From Brassica napus (taxonomy: Eukaryota > Streptophyta > Magnoliopsida > Brassicales > Brassicaceae), in assembly GCF_020379485.1 (NCBI RefSeq), contig NC_063446.1, positions 25,074,610 to 25,138,609 of the forward strand: a DNA stretch of 64,000 nucleotides. The letters run 5' to 3'. The notes under the pieces are model-generated. The model worked only from the letters and a program-made list of their open reading frames with translations, searched no databases and was not told the origin of the DNA. Made by a program: the position numbers and the translations under genes. Of the stretch, positions 43,516 to 56,600 are shown piece by piece. How positions within the stretch are numbered: position 1 is the stretch's first letter; each line of letters opens with the position of its first letter.

Positions 43516-45573
43516 TCAAGTAGACACGTCTTGGAACTGCCATGGGTTGAATGGGATTGACTTAGGGTCAGTGTAATCTTCAGATTTATCAGCAGCTTCC
43601 CGGTGTTCTAAGTACTTTCCATTGAACTGGTAAACTTCAAGATCGCCCCATGGTGTAGGAGTGACTTCCTCTGTTATATCAAACCACTTGGGAGTAAAGC
43701 TTTGCTCCTTCTCTTCACGTGTTCTCTTCTCTGCTCTCTGTCTCTCTTCCAAGCTGTAACACGACATGTAATGAGAATCAGCTCTACTTCAGTTTCAGAT
43801 CCTAACAGGACAAGTTTCTTTGTTACCATACCTGCTCTTCTCATTGCCGGACTTGGACATGTCGCCCATCTCTAGTGCGTATCTATCAGGGCGTAACCGT
43901 GAATCAGACAGCAACAGCTTTTTAGGGGCAGTGTCGAAGCTATTGATCTTGTGAGCAAAGTGTGTGTATTGGTATTTGTCATCCTTTGGAACATCAGCGA
44001 GTTTCCAGACCTCCTTTAGTTCGGTGCCAGGGAGAGGCTCACCTTCACCGTCACACTGCTGATAGCTCATGGACTCGTTCCATTTGCCGGTCATGAGTAT
44101 CTTGGGCTCCTCAGAGGCGTTATAGACATATCCGTCCACTTCATATCGACCAGATCTGTTGAGACGGTGAATGCACATGTCTTAAAGCTTTTAAAACGAA
44201 AAAAAGGAAGATGAGGTTGCGTTAAATGGTAACTTACCCGAACCAACCACACGGTTGAAAGTAGAGCACCACTTTGTCACCAGTGGTGAGGTTAGTCATG
44301 ATCATTTCCCCAGGAGAATCGACCCAAGTTCGTCCAAAGATTAGGTTGTGAACTTTGGTTAGAGGAGGTACCAAGTCAAGAACTACTCCATCTCTTTTAA
44401 GTGTCACCCGTGTCCTGCATCACAGACTAATCACATTTAGGACAATGAACAAACGAAGAATGTTAACTTAGTAGATACACTTGTTTTGTACCTTCCTACT
44501 GGGTAAACGTCAATAGAATTGCCGAGAAACTTTGTTTTCAGCTTTGAAGTACAATCATAAGTGAAATGCTCATTTTCAGCATGACCAGCACTCATTGGAG
44601 GGTGATGGCTGACCTGAGAATAAGACTATTGGTGTCAACAACCTGGAAGAAGTTGGCAGCTAAAAGAACTAGAGCTACAATTATTTGAATTCTAAAAGAA
44701 ATGACGCTGACCTGTTCGGATATGAAGTTAACACCGTTGTAATTAGCCATCTCATAAGTCTCTCCGAGGATTGGGTTAAACGGTTTCCAGGTACGTTGGA
44801 AAGCATAGTACACAGATATAGCCCATGATGCTGTTAAAAAATCAATTCTCACAATTCAGCCACTACATGAACACACACTGATCATAGCAGAAAAGAAGAA
44901 ATGGAAGAGATGTGCTTACACGCATACACCATGCGCATATAAGGGTCATCCGTTTTGTCAGCCATGTCCAATAGATGCGAGTATTCCATCAACTGTCAGA
45001 AACAGAGCCCATGAGATGTTGTCATGAGCATCAGACAGCAAACAAAACATCAAGATGTTGTTGTAACGAGCACAAACCTCAGCCATTTTCTGGAGCATAG
45101 TCATTGGCTCGAAAATAATAACAGGGAGGGTCACCATTGATGTAACATCAGATCCTATGTACTTCTGCATCATCTTCCAATAACCATCTCGATCCTGAAA
45201 CAATGTTTCTCAAATGATCAGATTAACAGGTGATAACAACAGAAGTGTATATATATATATATATATATATATAATAAATAAACCTCTTGATTCCATCTCC
45301 CTTTGTTAGCTTCCTCAGCTGCATCTTCATTACTTCCTTCAGGGTTAATAACTTCAACTCCCTCATACCCAACCAAACTGAGAAATCGAATCAAAACACA
45401 TGGATTATTCCAAAAAGAGCTGAACTTTAACCAAACCCTAATTATAAAAGCCGCAGATTCGAATCAAATGGATAAGTGGCGGATCTCAAGAAGCTTGCTT
45501 ACCCGTTAACTGATTTGGTCACAGCTGATACCCAATTTGAGATCGAGGGAGCAATAGCACCGAAGATAGACAT
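43516..45573 (-). CDS. ORP3B: Oxysterol-binding protein-related protein 3B
   Basis: Nine exons on the minus strand: 45503-45573, 45284-45377, 45078-45194, 44920-44992, 44712-44830, 44492-44613, 44238-44414, 43832-44155, 43516-43753. They total 1,335 nt (444 aa), GT-AG throughout. The product starts [16 protein letters not shown] and has the OSBP lipid-binding domain with [10 protein letters not shown] and the fingerprint EQVSHHPP (across exons 5/6), followed by [18 protein letters not shown] and WFDITEE. It lacks a PH domain, like the short plant ORP3 class. ORPs carry sterols or phosphoinositides between membranes at contact sites; ORP3A in Arabidopsis sits at the ER. As I recall, gene order matches At3g09300. 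Intron 2 carries a (TA)n microsatellite. Confidence 0.95.
45250..45272. repeat. (TA)n microsatellite in ORP3B
   Basis: About eleven uninterrupted TA units in the intron between the second and third coding exons. Confidence 0.9.
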
Positions 45574-46911
45574 CTCTCCGCCGTGTACCACCAACACTAC
45601 GAGCTCCGGCGAAGGGAGAAAGATAGATAGAGAGAGATTCTTCGATGAAGGAAGGTCAGCACTCAGCAGCGATGGAAGAGGCTTTTAGGATCGTGAGCTG
45701 GTCTTCGTTGGCACTCGTTCTATTTTAATATGATCAAATTAACCGGTTCTGTTTTGAATGTTAAATCGGAATCGGATTGATTTAAAAACTAAACTAAACC
45801 GAACCGGGTTCGCTTAAGTCGTCTTGTTGGTTATCGACCTTTATTGTTATTTTCGGTTTAGTAAAAACGAAGCAGCTCTTGTAGAAATGATCAATTCGTT
45901 GTCATTGATGGCGTCACCAAAATGCATGCTCCTTCAGTTTTGAACTCGCTCAATGTTCTCTTGCTCTTTTACGATCATGTTTATGTATTTCAATTATGTT
46001 TTCACAGTCATCACCAGTCGCAAATGGATGGTTGAGTCAAAATTCGTATAAAATCTAAGTTGATGTATAAATCTTGGTTTATAATGTTTTCTGGCAAACA
46101 TAATACAACTTAACTATTTGATAACATATTTTACATCCTGAGGATCAATGACCTCGAATGTAACAACGAAATGAGTTTTCCATTCAAAAGTATGAGGATA
46201 AATATTAAATGTTGAATTATATATAGAGAAAAATCAAGTGTAGCATACTCCGGGCATGATTATCGGGGGAAGGGGAAGTGTTTAGTGGGGTTTTTAAGGG
46301 AGAGGGTCCACAAAAAAGCAAAAACCCGTTGCAGAATAGTCAGAATAAGGACCGCTATTCGATGGTTTCTTGCACTGTTTGCGGGCTCCGCTGACACGTG
46401 GTGGCCCGCGATTGGTTGGTTTTTATTTTTTTTTTATTCAGATGAAAAAATAAAAAATAAGAAACCCATTTATCGTTAATCATGGTGTAACATCTATAAC
46501 GTCAAGTGTAACAACGGTTCAGAAAAAATCACAAAAAAAAAAAACGTTTCTCACCGCACTACTCAGAATGATCTCTATCACTGATGAATAATGTCAATAC
46601 TTTTGAACTAAGTTAACGTTATTTTATTTCCCATTAACAATCATTAGGCAAATGCTAGATCTGCATTTATTTGTTTATATGTTTGTTTGGACGTGTATGT
46701 CTTACAAAGTTGCTGAAACTAACAGAAGCAAGGAAACAAATATAAACAAAAAGATGATAATGGCAGCAATAATAGATACACATGCATACCTTCAAATTCA
46801 ATACATACAGATCGATGATCCACGAATCCATATAGATGGATTCTTTAGTTTGATGTTTCAAGGTTTTTGTTCCTTTCGATATATATTCAACGTATGATGA
46901 CCGTTGAGAGA
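45574..46911. other. ORP3B promoter and TAC1 3' side, with a MITE-like block
   Basis: 5' leader and promoter of ORP3B (45574-45900), then A+T-rich spacer. About 46246-46487 is a foldback-like block (GGGCATGATTATCG on the left; CGTTAATCATGG on the right, roughly inverted) with a core containing ACACGTGG, GGCCCGCGATTGG and an oligo-T tract. No gene. Confidence 0.45.
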
Positions 46912-47430
46912 TTATGTTGTCTTCGTCTCCACGGCCCTTTGACCTAACCGGAGCTCAAGATCCAAATTTTCATTCTCAAGATGATGACTCGAACTCGAAC
47001 CATCTATGCTGCTAACCTCCGTGACTTTTCCATCAGCATTAATATCAACCTTGTTTTCTTGAACCCAAAAGCCTAGTTTCTGACCAGGGATTATATTTTT
47101 GTCAACACCTTGATCTTGATCTTGATCATCATCATCACGTGCCAAATCGTCTTCTTGTTGTTTTTCATTAAGGTCTAGAGAGACAACTTCTGATGAATCA
47201 CTCTCGGCGACAACATCATCCTTATTATCTTCCATAAGCTTTTGTCTGAGATTAGCTCTGTCTCTTCTGTGGATGTTCATATGCCCTCCTAGTGCTTGAG
47301 CATTCGAGAAGCCCCTTACGCAGAAACTGCATGTGTAAGATCTTGGCAGGGAATTATCAACGCTTTGATGACTGTCTCTCGACATGCCATCAGGATCATC
47401 CGTGTTTTTAGGGTTTTTGATGTTTTCCAT
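46912..47430 (-). CDS. TAC1: C2H2 zinc-finger transcription factor TAC1 (telomerase activator)
   Basis: Single exon, 172 aa, starting [12 protein letters not shown]. One plant-type C2H2 finger (C-S-F-C ... [14 protein letters not shown]) with the QALGGH signature binds DNA. Two EAR-like LxLxL repression motifs follow: VSLDLNE after the finger and LDLELRLGQ at the C-terminus, with an acidic Asp/Gln-rich stretch between. The length equals Arabidopsis TAC1 (At3g09290) as I recall it. In Arabidopsis TAC1 activation switches on telomerase in leaves via BT2 and alters auxin response. The open frame extends upstream to 47580, but those 50 residues are Phe/Leu-rich and are probably 5' UTR; the MENIKN start matches the family. 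Confidence 0.92.
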   Translation of the reverse strand: MENIKNPKNTDDPDGMSRDSHQSVDNSLPRSYTCSFCVRGFSNAQALGGHMNIHRRDRANLRQKLMEDNKDDVVAESDSSEVVSLDLNEKQQEDDLARDDDDQDQDQGVDKNIIPGQKLGFWVQENKVDINADGKVTEVSSIDGSSSSHHLENENLDLELRLGQRAVETKTT

Positions 47431-48317
47431 ATTTTGTATTTTTTTTAGAACATATATTATGGATTTCTTACGTAGCATAAAGAGAGCTATGAAAAAATTG
47501 TGAAAATTTAGCATTAAGAGAAAGAAAGAACAAACGAGAAGGAGAAGAATTGAGTTTGATTTCGGAAATGAAAAGGCCAACTAGTCAAGCTTCTTCTTTG
47601 TGATTAATTGATGGAATAGTTAATTAATTAATGCTCCAATCAAAATCTACCAACAACTGGTTCTATGTCATTACATGAGTAACTTATTCTTTGACAAGTA
47701 TAATATTATTTCACAGATAAATTCATGGGGTAAAATAAAATAAAAACACTTATGGGATTAAAACATAACCGCAACTAATACTCCAAAAATAAAATGTTCA
47801 AATCTAACAGTCGAAACGGCCGTAAATCATTTCTCAATATGATTTCAGATGTGATCGACGTTGTATCTGGTCGCAAAAGTATATACCACTCAACGTTATT
47901 AACCACTTATATAACAATTACAAAGATGAGCAGCCTTCAAATATTCCAAACGACACAAATTAATGCTTACATGTCATGGAGGATCATTTCAATTTATTTA
48001 ATGTAACGAAAGGTAGCTTGATTTATTGTTAATATACTCTGTTAGTTTTATAAACAAAGCAAATGGTCCAAGCAAGCATTTTGGCATTTTCTTTTTGTCC
48101 TTGCACAATTAGTAGTTTAATACTTTTGACAAAAATAATTTAGTAGTTTAATACAAACCACTAGCTAGCTTTGATTTTATTATATATTTAGCATTATTTT
48201 AACTTGTGCTTTCCTGAAATAAACAACAAATATTCCAGTATTGGACATCATCAGTGAATTAATATACAAACTACATCTCACTGATTCAAAGAAACAGAAG
48301 AGTCGTGCTATGACTAA
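47431..48317. other. TAC1 promoter region and AT-rich spacer
   Basis: Upstream of TAC1; no TATA box I can assign with confidence. A short open frame at 47794-48006 has no recognisable content. Confidence 0.4.
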
Positions 48318-48756
48318 CTAGGGGTATAGCGAGCGCGGAGCCGGATAAGTTATTGATCGTTGTGTAGTTTTGTGTATGGGATTTTGTGGTTTATTTTTTT
48401 CCACTTTTGTTTTTCCGTGTTGTATATAATGGTGATGAACATAACATTTGGAAGTCAAACTCTACCTATTTATTTTTAAAGTTTTACTCGACTTTGTTAA
48501 AAATAGTTTATGGTGGATAAAAAAAATGTCAGAAATAGGTAACCCAAAAAAATATACCACTGACAAATCTTGTATGAGTTAGAACCCGTCGACGTTTCAT
48601 TAATAATCCAAAATATAAATAAAATCTCCGAACAGAGAAAACATGCAAGGGAAAAAATATCTAAAGTTTATGATGGAAAACAAAGATAATAGCAGTTTTT
48701 AAAAACGCATAGAAAAGACGTTGACGGGCTGATAGGAATATAATAGATATTTCCAA

Positions 48757-49990
48757 TCACTCACGCCAGCGCTTGCGGTTGTTCTGAGCGTCTGAAATCT
48801 CTGGAGGATCTGCTGCAGCACATTCCTCATCGACCTTGTCTCCCAAAACAGACGGGCCCGATGATGCTGTCAATCCTACGTCACCTTCACTGCTTGGAAG
48901 AATGTTCTCACAGTGCTCCTGAAATACATGAACGTGATGACAAGTAAAATTAGACAACCTTGCCATGGTTCTATATGATGGTATCTTCAGTGATGGTGGA
49001 GATAGTGATGGTACGGTGATTGCTATTAATGGCTTCCATCAATTTGAGAGCTCTCCATGTTTTGGGCTGGATCTTGGCAAGTAGCTATGAATACATCAAA
49101 CACTATGTTGCTGGCATGAGATTTGAATCGAACTAGAGAGCCTGCAACAACATAGACGGTGAGGTTCTTGAGTATATTGAGCTCCACCAAGCCAGACACA
49201 CTTGTTTTCAACACCTTGTTCCCTATCTCTCTTCTAATTACTGTCATGTCCCTCGATGCAGTTCACCGCAACAGGTTTGTTAATGTCGAAGAAGAATTTA
49301 TCTGACCAATAAATTTCAAGTTTTTAAGTTTCAAGATGACACTAAGGTAAAGGCATTGTTTTAAAATCAAACCAATAACATATAAAAGGAACTCACCAGA
49401 GATTCCGATCACATCCATGTCAGAGGAATCATCGCTAAGGAACTCAATAACATTATGCACACCTTTGGTTACCATGTCCATCCCCATTGCACCACACCAG
49501 TGTTACAACTGAACCATACATAGCCATTTTTCCCTGCCAATGTACAGTGAACAGTTTGTAGCCTCGTAAATCTAATTGAAATGCATCCACAAAATCATTA
49601 TTTCATCAGCAAAAGTTTCAATCTTAAGTCGAACCACACCACAAACATAAAGTTTTTTACATCTTGGTGGTACCTGTTGAAAATGACAGCCGACGTTTCG
49701 AAGTGATCTGGATTCTCCTAGGAAGGCTCAAGTTCCATAGCACGTTGGCACGACAAAAACCGGACAATAGGCGCTTTAGTTGTACCGTCCTTCAGCTTCG
49801 CCTGAGACGTACCCAGCCATGCAGCCTCTGTTAGCCCTAGCAACCAAATAACTTTCCGTTATATCCCATCAGAACAGAGTTTACATCATATTAGTTAATC
49901 GGACAACTTCAAAGCGATCAATCAACTTTCACGATCGACCCCCTATCGTAGCGATGGATGGTAGTGATTCACACGAACTGGGATGGAACT
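48757..49990 (-). pseudogene. Degraded protein-coding remnant, possibly RPA/DUF223-like
   Basis: Several exon-like open stretches on the minus strand: one with [23 protein letters not shown], resembling the DVIG region of DUF223 OB-folds; one with [20 protein letters not shown]; and one ending SDAQNNRKRWRE. GT-AG borders are plausible, but I cannot join them into one frame and stops occur upstream (about 49720). Its presence inside a Helitron fits the RPA-like class. Low certainty on family. Confidence 0.4.
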
Positions 49991-50620
49991 GTGGATCTCG
50001 GAATTCTGCCCAGAGAAACATACGCTTAAAGTATTAAAACTGATAGCTTGAATATTGATTAAACAAATATGGTATATAGTATTCCATAGAAAGTCAAATT
50101 GTCAATACCTTTTCCTGGGTACTATGTTCTAGGGGGAGAAAGGTGGCGGGGACAACGACCGATTAAGCAACAACAACACTGGAGGCTGACATCTTTGAAG
50201 GTTGGCTAAAAGCTGCGATAGTTCAATTTAGGAGTAATTTAATAAGAGATATGGGTCTCAAGGTTTGTTTGAGGAATTATATATACTGAGACGGATCGTT
50301 TCAGAGGTGAAACGGTACCATAACTGATCGTTGGAGATATAGAGAGGTGAAGATGAAAAGTTTCAGAATTTTTTTTGATAAGCTAAAAGGGTAACGCTTC
50401 GGTTTATCGGTGGAGACAGAGTACTATAAAAATCCTAGATACATACAAAAGAGATTTAGTCCACTTATAAGTTTTATTGGGCCAGAATGCGGATTTTACT
50501 AAATAGGTTTCGATGATCAAAGTTACACGTGAGTATTGAAACATTACAGTTATGTGTGAGATCCACTATAAGAAATCCTTCATAAATATATATTAGTTTT
50601 GGTAATCAATGTACAAAGTA

Positions 50621-50690
50621 TCCTTTAGTTTAGTGGTATAAATGTTGGTGTTTATATCACAGTAACCCGGGTTCGAGCCACAGACTTGAC
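50621..50690 (+). repeat. tRNA-like (SINE head or tRNA pseudogene)
   Basis: Contains a good pol III A-box (TAGTTTAGTGG, 50626-50636) and B-box (GGTTCGAGCC, 50670-50679) 33 nt apart, and resembles tRNA-Asp (TAGTGGTA ... CCCGGGTTCGA). The acceptor stem does not close, so it is not a functional tRNA gene. Confidence 0.55.
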
Positions 50691-50798
50691 ATTTTTCACA
50701 CTTTTTAAAAGTGGGGTCCACTTACCTGCTGACGTGTCGCTTCAGGAGTGATGAAACTGGCTCATTATAATGTAGATTAATCAGACAAATATAGTTAA

Positions 50799-52425
50799 CT
50801 AGGAGGGTGTCCGCGCTTCGCGCGGAATATTGTTTTATTATTGCTAAGAACATGATTTTTTTTTGGATAATGTAATTATGTTGTCGTTTTTATTTGTTAA
50901 GATCATTATTTGATGTTTCTAGTGTGTTATGTAGTAGGTGATAAGTTAATATATTTTGCGTTTTTTTTAATAATGTGTTGTTGTGTGTATAGTACTTGTT
51001 AGTAGTCAAATGAGCATCTAACGTAAACTAATATTGAATTTCAATAACTTTGCCTCTACACATTTGTTGATTCTAAAATTAACGGTTTCATCGTCAAAAT
51101 TGTATTATATTTTTTTCATAGTTTAGAAAATTATAATTTTTAAGATGTTTTTTGCCCTCTCCCCATATTTTAAAATTGAGCCCTCACCGTCTATGTATTT
51201 CGTTACATTTCTGGTGTGCGGTGCTTCTTACCATCACCGGAAAAAGACTCACATTTTTCTCTTGCTCTTCTTGTCTTCTTCACCTATGAGATTATATGGT
51301 ATTTGTTGCAGATTGGGTTTATGAGTTTTCAGTTGTTCGGTTGCTTCCCACGGCATTGTAGGCTGTTCCAGTCAATATTGATTGCTCCTCTTCTTCCTTA
51401 GATTTCAGCTGATGTTAGGAACTGCATCTCCTTGGTTGGGTCAGAGTTTTTTCGTCTTTGATTTTGTATTCCTCGTCGTTGGCTTACCGTCAATAGTCTC
51501 TTCTCGTTTTGGTTTTCAATATTTAGTTTTTGGTGTTCTGACTTCTATGCTCTCTTTCATAGCTCGAGGACGGCTCCATAGTTTTCTGATTTTGCTCCGT
51601 CTCCCTTTCTCTCTCTATTCTTGCATCTCTTTGCAGCTTTCATTGCATCTCTGGTGGCTCTCCCTTTCACCATGTTTGCCACTCGAGATTTGGATAATGT
51701 TTTCGTTCGTGTATGCTATGTGGGCTTGGAAGGTTATTTCTGGTCTCAAGTTTAGTCTCTGATTTTTTGGTGGTTGTATCCCATTCTCCCTCTCTCAAGT
51801 TGTTTCTTTTATTTCCATGTTTTTCTTGGTATAGGTGTGCGGAGTTAGTCTCTTGGAGTTTTGGTCCCTTCTATCCAGAGCTTTGTGGTTTTTCAGTTGC
51901 ATGTCGGCTTGTATGTTCTTGTTTAGTTTGTGAGGTGTTTCTTACTTTTTAGCTACTGGTAGTGATTCCGGTGTTTTAGGCATATATTTTTCTGCTTTTT
52001 GGTGGCTTTGGCCTTTCGATTATTATTCTCCCTTTGGCCCGCTTTCTTAGTTTATGCGTTCGTTGTCTAGTTTCTTATTCTTAATTTGATTATCTTATGA
52101 TACTAATAGTGAAATAAATATAATTTGTAAATGAAATAATAAAAATTAGTAAAAATAATAAAATGATGAAAAGTCTTGTTATTTTTAGGTGTGAATAAAT
52201 TAAATATTTAAAATATATTTATATTATTTTATTTATTTCTTGAATTTTAGAGACCAATAAATGTGAGAAGGATTAGATAATACAAAACTAAAAATTGATA
52301 GAGAAAATTGCAATAATTTAAAAGAAGAAGAATTTAAATACAAAAAAAAAACATGAGGACACATGTCAACAAACTCCTCTTCCACATGTCATAAGAAGGG
52401 AAAAAACCAACTTTATATGTATAGA
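50799..52425 (-). mobile_element. Helitron adjoining the previous one
   Basis: The 3' end on the minus strand has a 7-bp hairpin (plus 50810-50826, TCCGCGC-TTC-GCGCGGA), then CACCCTCCTAG and host T. The 5' end on the minus strand is TCTATACATATAAAGTTGG, ending at 52425 before T. Length is 1,627 bp. The middle (51216-51950) is strongly T/C-rich on the plus strand and gives overlapping Phe/Leu/Ser-rich open frames, which I regard as composition artefacts or a decayed captured fragment. Confidence 0.82.
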
Positions 52426-53343
52426 TAGATTGTACAATTAACCGTTGTTATCGAGCATATAAGTTGCACAAAAAAAAAAAAAAATCGAGCATATACAATA
52501 AAAACTCTATAAATTAAATAACGTTGAGGCAAGGAAAATTTATTAATTTCTAGAGATATTAATTAAAAAGATTTCTCTTTTAGATTTTTTTTTATTTTAA
52601 AAAAAAATCTAGTGTAAAAAATGAAAAGAATATTTTGTTTTATGATATTATATATTGTTAGAGTTTATAGATTTGAATTTTAACTATTTTTATTAGAATA
52701 TTGATATAATTTATGTATGATGAATACATGTTATATAATACAAATTCAATTTTATATGTAATTCAATAAAACTAAAATTAAAATTAGAGATGAAATTCAT
52801 TTTAAAAAAAGACAACAAAAGAAACTTTATATGTTTATATAAAATTATATGTATGGTAATTATTAATTTATGATTTTAATCGGACCATATATTTACCTAA
52901 GAGTTTTCTAAATATTATTATCTTATTATTTCATCAACTAGTGTTATATTTTACACCGAACCTCGAACCGGAAAAATTTATTAATTTATAGTGTTTATTA
53001 ATTAATCGAATATTAATTTATAGAGCTTCTATATATGTGCAATGAGCCAATGAGTCATTAATATAACTTTTCTTAACTAAAAAAGCTTTTATTATTATAA
53101 AATAATTCATCCTTTTATTATGTCCTTGTTATAAAATGTTTTTAAGCTAAACTTAGTATAACGTTCTGAGATTTTTTTTCCTGAGTAAAATTATAATATA
53201 TGCAAGTTTTATTCGTGTTAATTTCAAATTGAGATATATATATATATCGCGTCTGCCCATTAAACGCGCCGATGTGTTACCACTACCAATTGAAAGTTGA
53301 TCAGTTCGACTTGGTTCTAAGTTCAATATGTACTTTAATTTGT
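52426..53343. other. AT-rich intergenic DNA
   Basis: No gene or element ends recognised. It contains long A/T tracts and a short (TA)n tract at about 53232-53245. Confidence 0.5.
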
Positions 53344-53357
53344 AAGGTACTCCATTT

Positions 53358-53628
53358 TTTTAACAACAAACTCATTCAATATTGAAAGGGTTTTACTACA
53401 TAGCAGGAGAGTCATTAAGAAGAGCAGGTTTCGACAGAGAATCAGGTGGACGATTATGCTCTCGAGAAACATGAGAAAATCAAATAAATTTGAAATAAGA
53501 GGATAGGAACTCCATGTCCATGAGAACTCCATAAAGCTCTATTGATATGTCTTCGAGTTGATGGTTCTAACGAGCTCTTGAGAGTACGTTGTGAAGCTGA
53601 TGATGCTTTGCCGAAAGAGTCGGATCAT
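53358..53628 (-). mobile_element. Severely 5'-truncated LINE (RNase H tail)
   Basis: 271 bp flanked by a perfect 14-bp target duplication, AAGGTACTCCATTT (53344-53357 and 53629-53642). On the minus strand it ends in a short A-run, and one frame reads FSHVSREHNRPPDSLSKPAL, the last motif of a LINE RNase H domain, interrupted by a stop upstream. It is a dead insertion of a different LINE from the one at 10.7 kb. Confidence 0.8.
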
Positions 53629-53642
53629 AAGGTACTCCATTT

Positions 53643-56600
53643 ATGATTTAAAAATAACTGTATCCAAATTCATTTAAAAAGTCATTTACCGAAAAGAAAA
53701 AGAAAGTATCTGAATGGGTATATCCAATATCCTGATCATGTCAAGAATAAAGATAGGGTTTGGCTCTCTTCAAATTTCATAGTAGTAGCTGCTGACATCT
53801 TTTGTACCAAATTAAATGTAATAGTAGTAGGTATATTATACTACAAAACTTTGGAGTATTAAAATATATGAACGTATCATACATCTATAAAGATATATTT
53901 TGAAGGAAAAAAAAGAAAAAATATTTTATACGTGAAGCTCCCAGATATTCACATTCGTAAACATTAAAATATTAGGGCAATGACTCAGCTTCCAATATTT
54001 TTCATTGTACTTTCCTTTTTCCGGATTTATAGTATATGGGTGATGGATCCTCTTGTTCGTCAGATTGTTTAAGTTATATTCGTAAATTGTTATTAGACAA
54101 AACACAAAACATCGGTAGTAATAATACATTCATTTGCACGTAGGTACACATTAGATTAGACATACTTAAGAATGCATTGTCTGGAGAAAAAAACTAACCT
54201 CTCAGTAATCGTGTACATGTAACCGTGTACGTATTGTAAGGAAGAGGTAATCCGCATCCCGAGGACTAAAGCTATTCTAAAACACATAGTTATATGCGTA
54301 GGCATGTTATGCGTGTAATTAAGCTTTAAACCTCAGGATGCAGATTACCCGGTCCTCACCAATACTTATCATCTGGAGATGCATACCCTTAGCATAATAT
54401 TCTCCATTGTTTTTGCTTCTATCTTGTAAGATCTCCTTTATGAGTTCTTATGGTTTGCTCTTGTGGTTTTTGGTTTAGTTGTTGATAATTTAATAGGGAA
54501 ATGTGAGAATTTATAAGCCTCCTGAGGCTAAATAGTAACGAGAAGATGCTGATTCGAAAGGTTTAATGCTTTGAGAACATATGCTCTAATAGAAAATAAA
54601 AATCTTTTGTTCATGTTTTATCGTGTATGTCATACTCTTAGCTTTGTTTCAACAGATGTTAGAGCTATAATATATGTCTAGGATCAATGTAGAATTTGTA
54701 TATACTCTAAGCTTTAATTATTAGCTAGCGCTCTGTAAGAAACAAGTTACATTTGATTGATACGTGAGCTTCATAGATCGAAACTCACATTTATTTTAAT
54801 TTGAGGCATTCATTTAACGTGAATTATGCGGTGTCTAAGTTTATATATGAAACATAATCTTCAACAAACCAATACAAAACTACTGGAATTAATCATTTGA
54901 CTGCATGTGGATATTATATTACTTAAAAAATGTTGTTCTATTTTTGCTTATTGAAAACTGAATCTCTGAACGTGGATATTTTAATACAAAAGTTGGTAAA
55001 TAGGTAGTTAGGAGGTTAGTGAATGGAACTTATTAAAAATCATGAGTTTTGAATTCAAACAATTTGACAACAAATACTAGTAATAGATTAGCCAATATAT
55101 ATTTAATATCAATTATTTTAATCCCCTCTGATTTTAAGTGTGTGGTTCCTGAAATGCCTCTTCAAAAAGGTTTAAGCAATTGAATGCGGAAACATGTTAA
55201 AGGACCTGGACTCATACTGGTTTCTAGACTGTCAGCTATATTGTATACCTATCTAACGAAACCACACATTAGTAAACTACAACCTCTTCATTCGCATAGA
55301 GTGTTTTCTGCGTAAGCACTAGGCATACAATAAATCGTGGAAAGTAAAAGGGAGGGGGTGTGAGACATCAAGTCATTAAAGAAAGATTATTTGTTCTGTA
55401 TGAGCCAATGATGGGAACTTATTAGGATTATGCTATTTTTTATAGACAAATGATATTCGACTTCTTTTGACCTTTATTTCTAGCTTATTCTTTTGTGTGT
55501 TGTATACTAAAGAGATCTTCCTTTGGATCATTATTTGAACCGATTCTCTTCACAATTATTGATTTTTTTAGTTTGTACAGGGAAACACATTTTTGGATTA
55601 TGGGTAATAACTTAATATTAGTTTTAAAATATAGGATAGTATATGTTTTTTGTCAAAGTATGGGATGCATCATATATTCATATTATCAACAACAACAAAA
55701 TAGATTTTTTTTGTTCACCCAACAAAATAGATTTAAGGGGGAAATTTCCGTCGAATATTTCTAAGCAAATAAAATTTCCAACAGCTACATTCAGCTTTTC
55801 CTAGCGTTGATGTATTTGATTAAGATATGGTATAATTAAGGTTAAACTTTAATATCGTATTAGCAGCGGGGAAAGACTAAAAACTAAGTGTTAGAAATAA
55901 TTGTCTCAGGTCCAGAACTCATCGCCTCATCGGGTTCCACTGTTCCAGAAAAGTATTAATAATCAGTCTTTTAGATACTAGGGTTCATAAGTTGTCCTCA
56001 ACTCATTTTATAAACCCTGAATTCTTTTCAAAGTAATTGGATAGCGGGAAATAGAAGCTGTGTCTCGAGATTGTTAATGAATTATGAAGGACAATATCTT
56101 CAGGTAAATTAAAGAAAATATATATTGAATATATAAGTAAAAATATGTGGTTTTTAATATCTTCAGGTAAATATAAGTAAAACATATTGAAGATATAAAT
56201 AAAAAATACATGGTTATAAATATCTATTTTCGTAATTTTGTTTGCTAAAGAGTTTTGGATTTTATCTTATTATAACTTTGTCTGTTCGTGCTTTATTTCT
56301 TATCTTATATAACTTTGTCTATTCGTGTTTTATTTTCGTGAACAAAAAAAAGTTGCCTGTCAGTATCCAAATAAAATAGTAGGCTAATGATGAGAAAGGA
56401 TTATGAGAACAAATTCTATAAATTAGTGACCTTTCTTCTTTAATTTCTCTAACGACAGGAGGAGAAAGGTTTGTCTTTGTAGAAATAACGGAAAAGGCAA
56501 GCACCATTTGCTTGTTTCGCTCTCATGGGGTCTTCAAAAGGCGTTTTCTTTACACTTGTAAGAAAATAATAAAATAATAAAATCATAAAGCATTTGCATC

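Larger units (their letters stand above)
48318..50776 (-). mobile_element. Helitron with RPA-like remnants
   Basis: The 5' end on the minus strand, TCTACATTATAATGAGCCAG, is followed by GACACGTCAG and ends at 50776 next to host T. The 3' end on the minus strand reads CTCCGCGCTCGCTATACCCCTAG, with the CTAG at 48318-48321 and host A at 48317. The hairpin is weak, so the assignment rests mainly on the two termini and the A/T insertion site. It encloses degraded coding pieces (48757-49990) and a tRNA-like sequence near its 5' end. Confidence 0.65.

Noticed and set aside
46912..47580. N-terminal 50-residue extension of TAC1 with a hydrophobic stretch
   Set aside because: The family starts at MENIKN (172 aa). 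The extension is low-complexity and A+T-rich, most likely 5' UTR.
50621..50690. Functional tRNA-Asp gene
   Set aside because: A- and B-boxes are present, but the acceptor stem does not pair and the anticodon arm is degenerate.
51216..51952. Overlapping open frames of 61-126 aa in the second Helitron
   Set aside because: All are Phe/Leu/Ser-rich in several frames at once because the strand is T/C-rich; no domain or splice pattern supports a gene.
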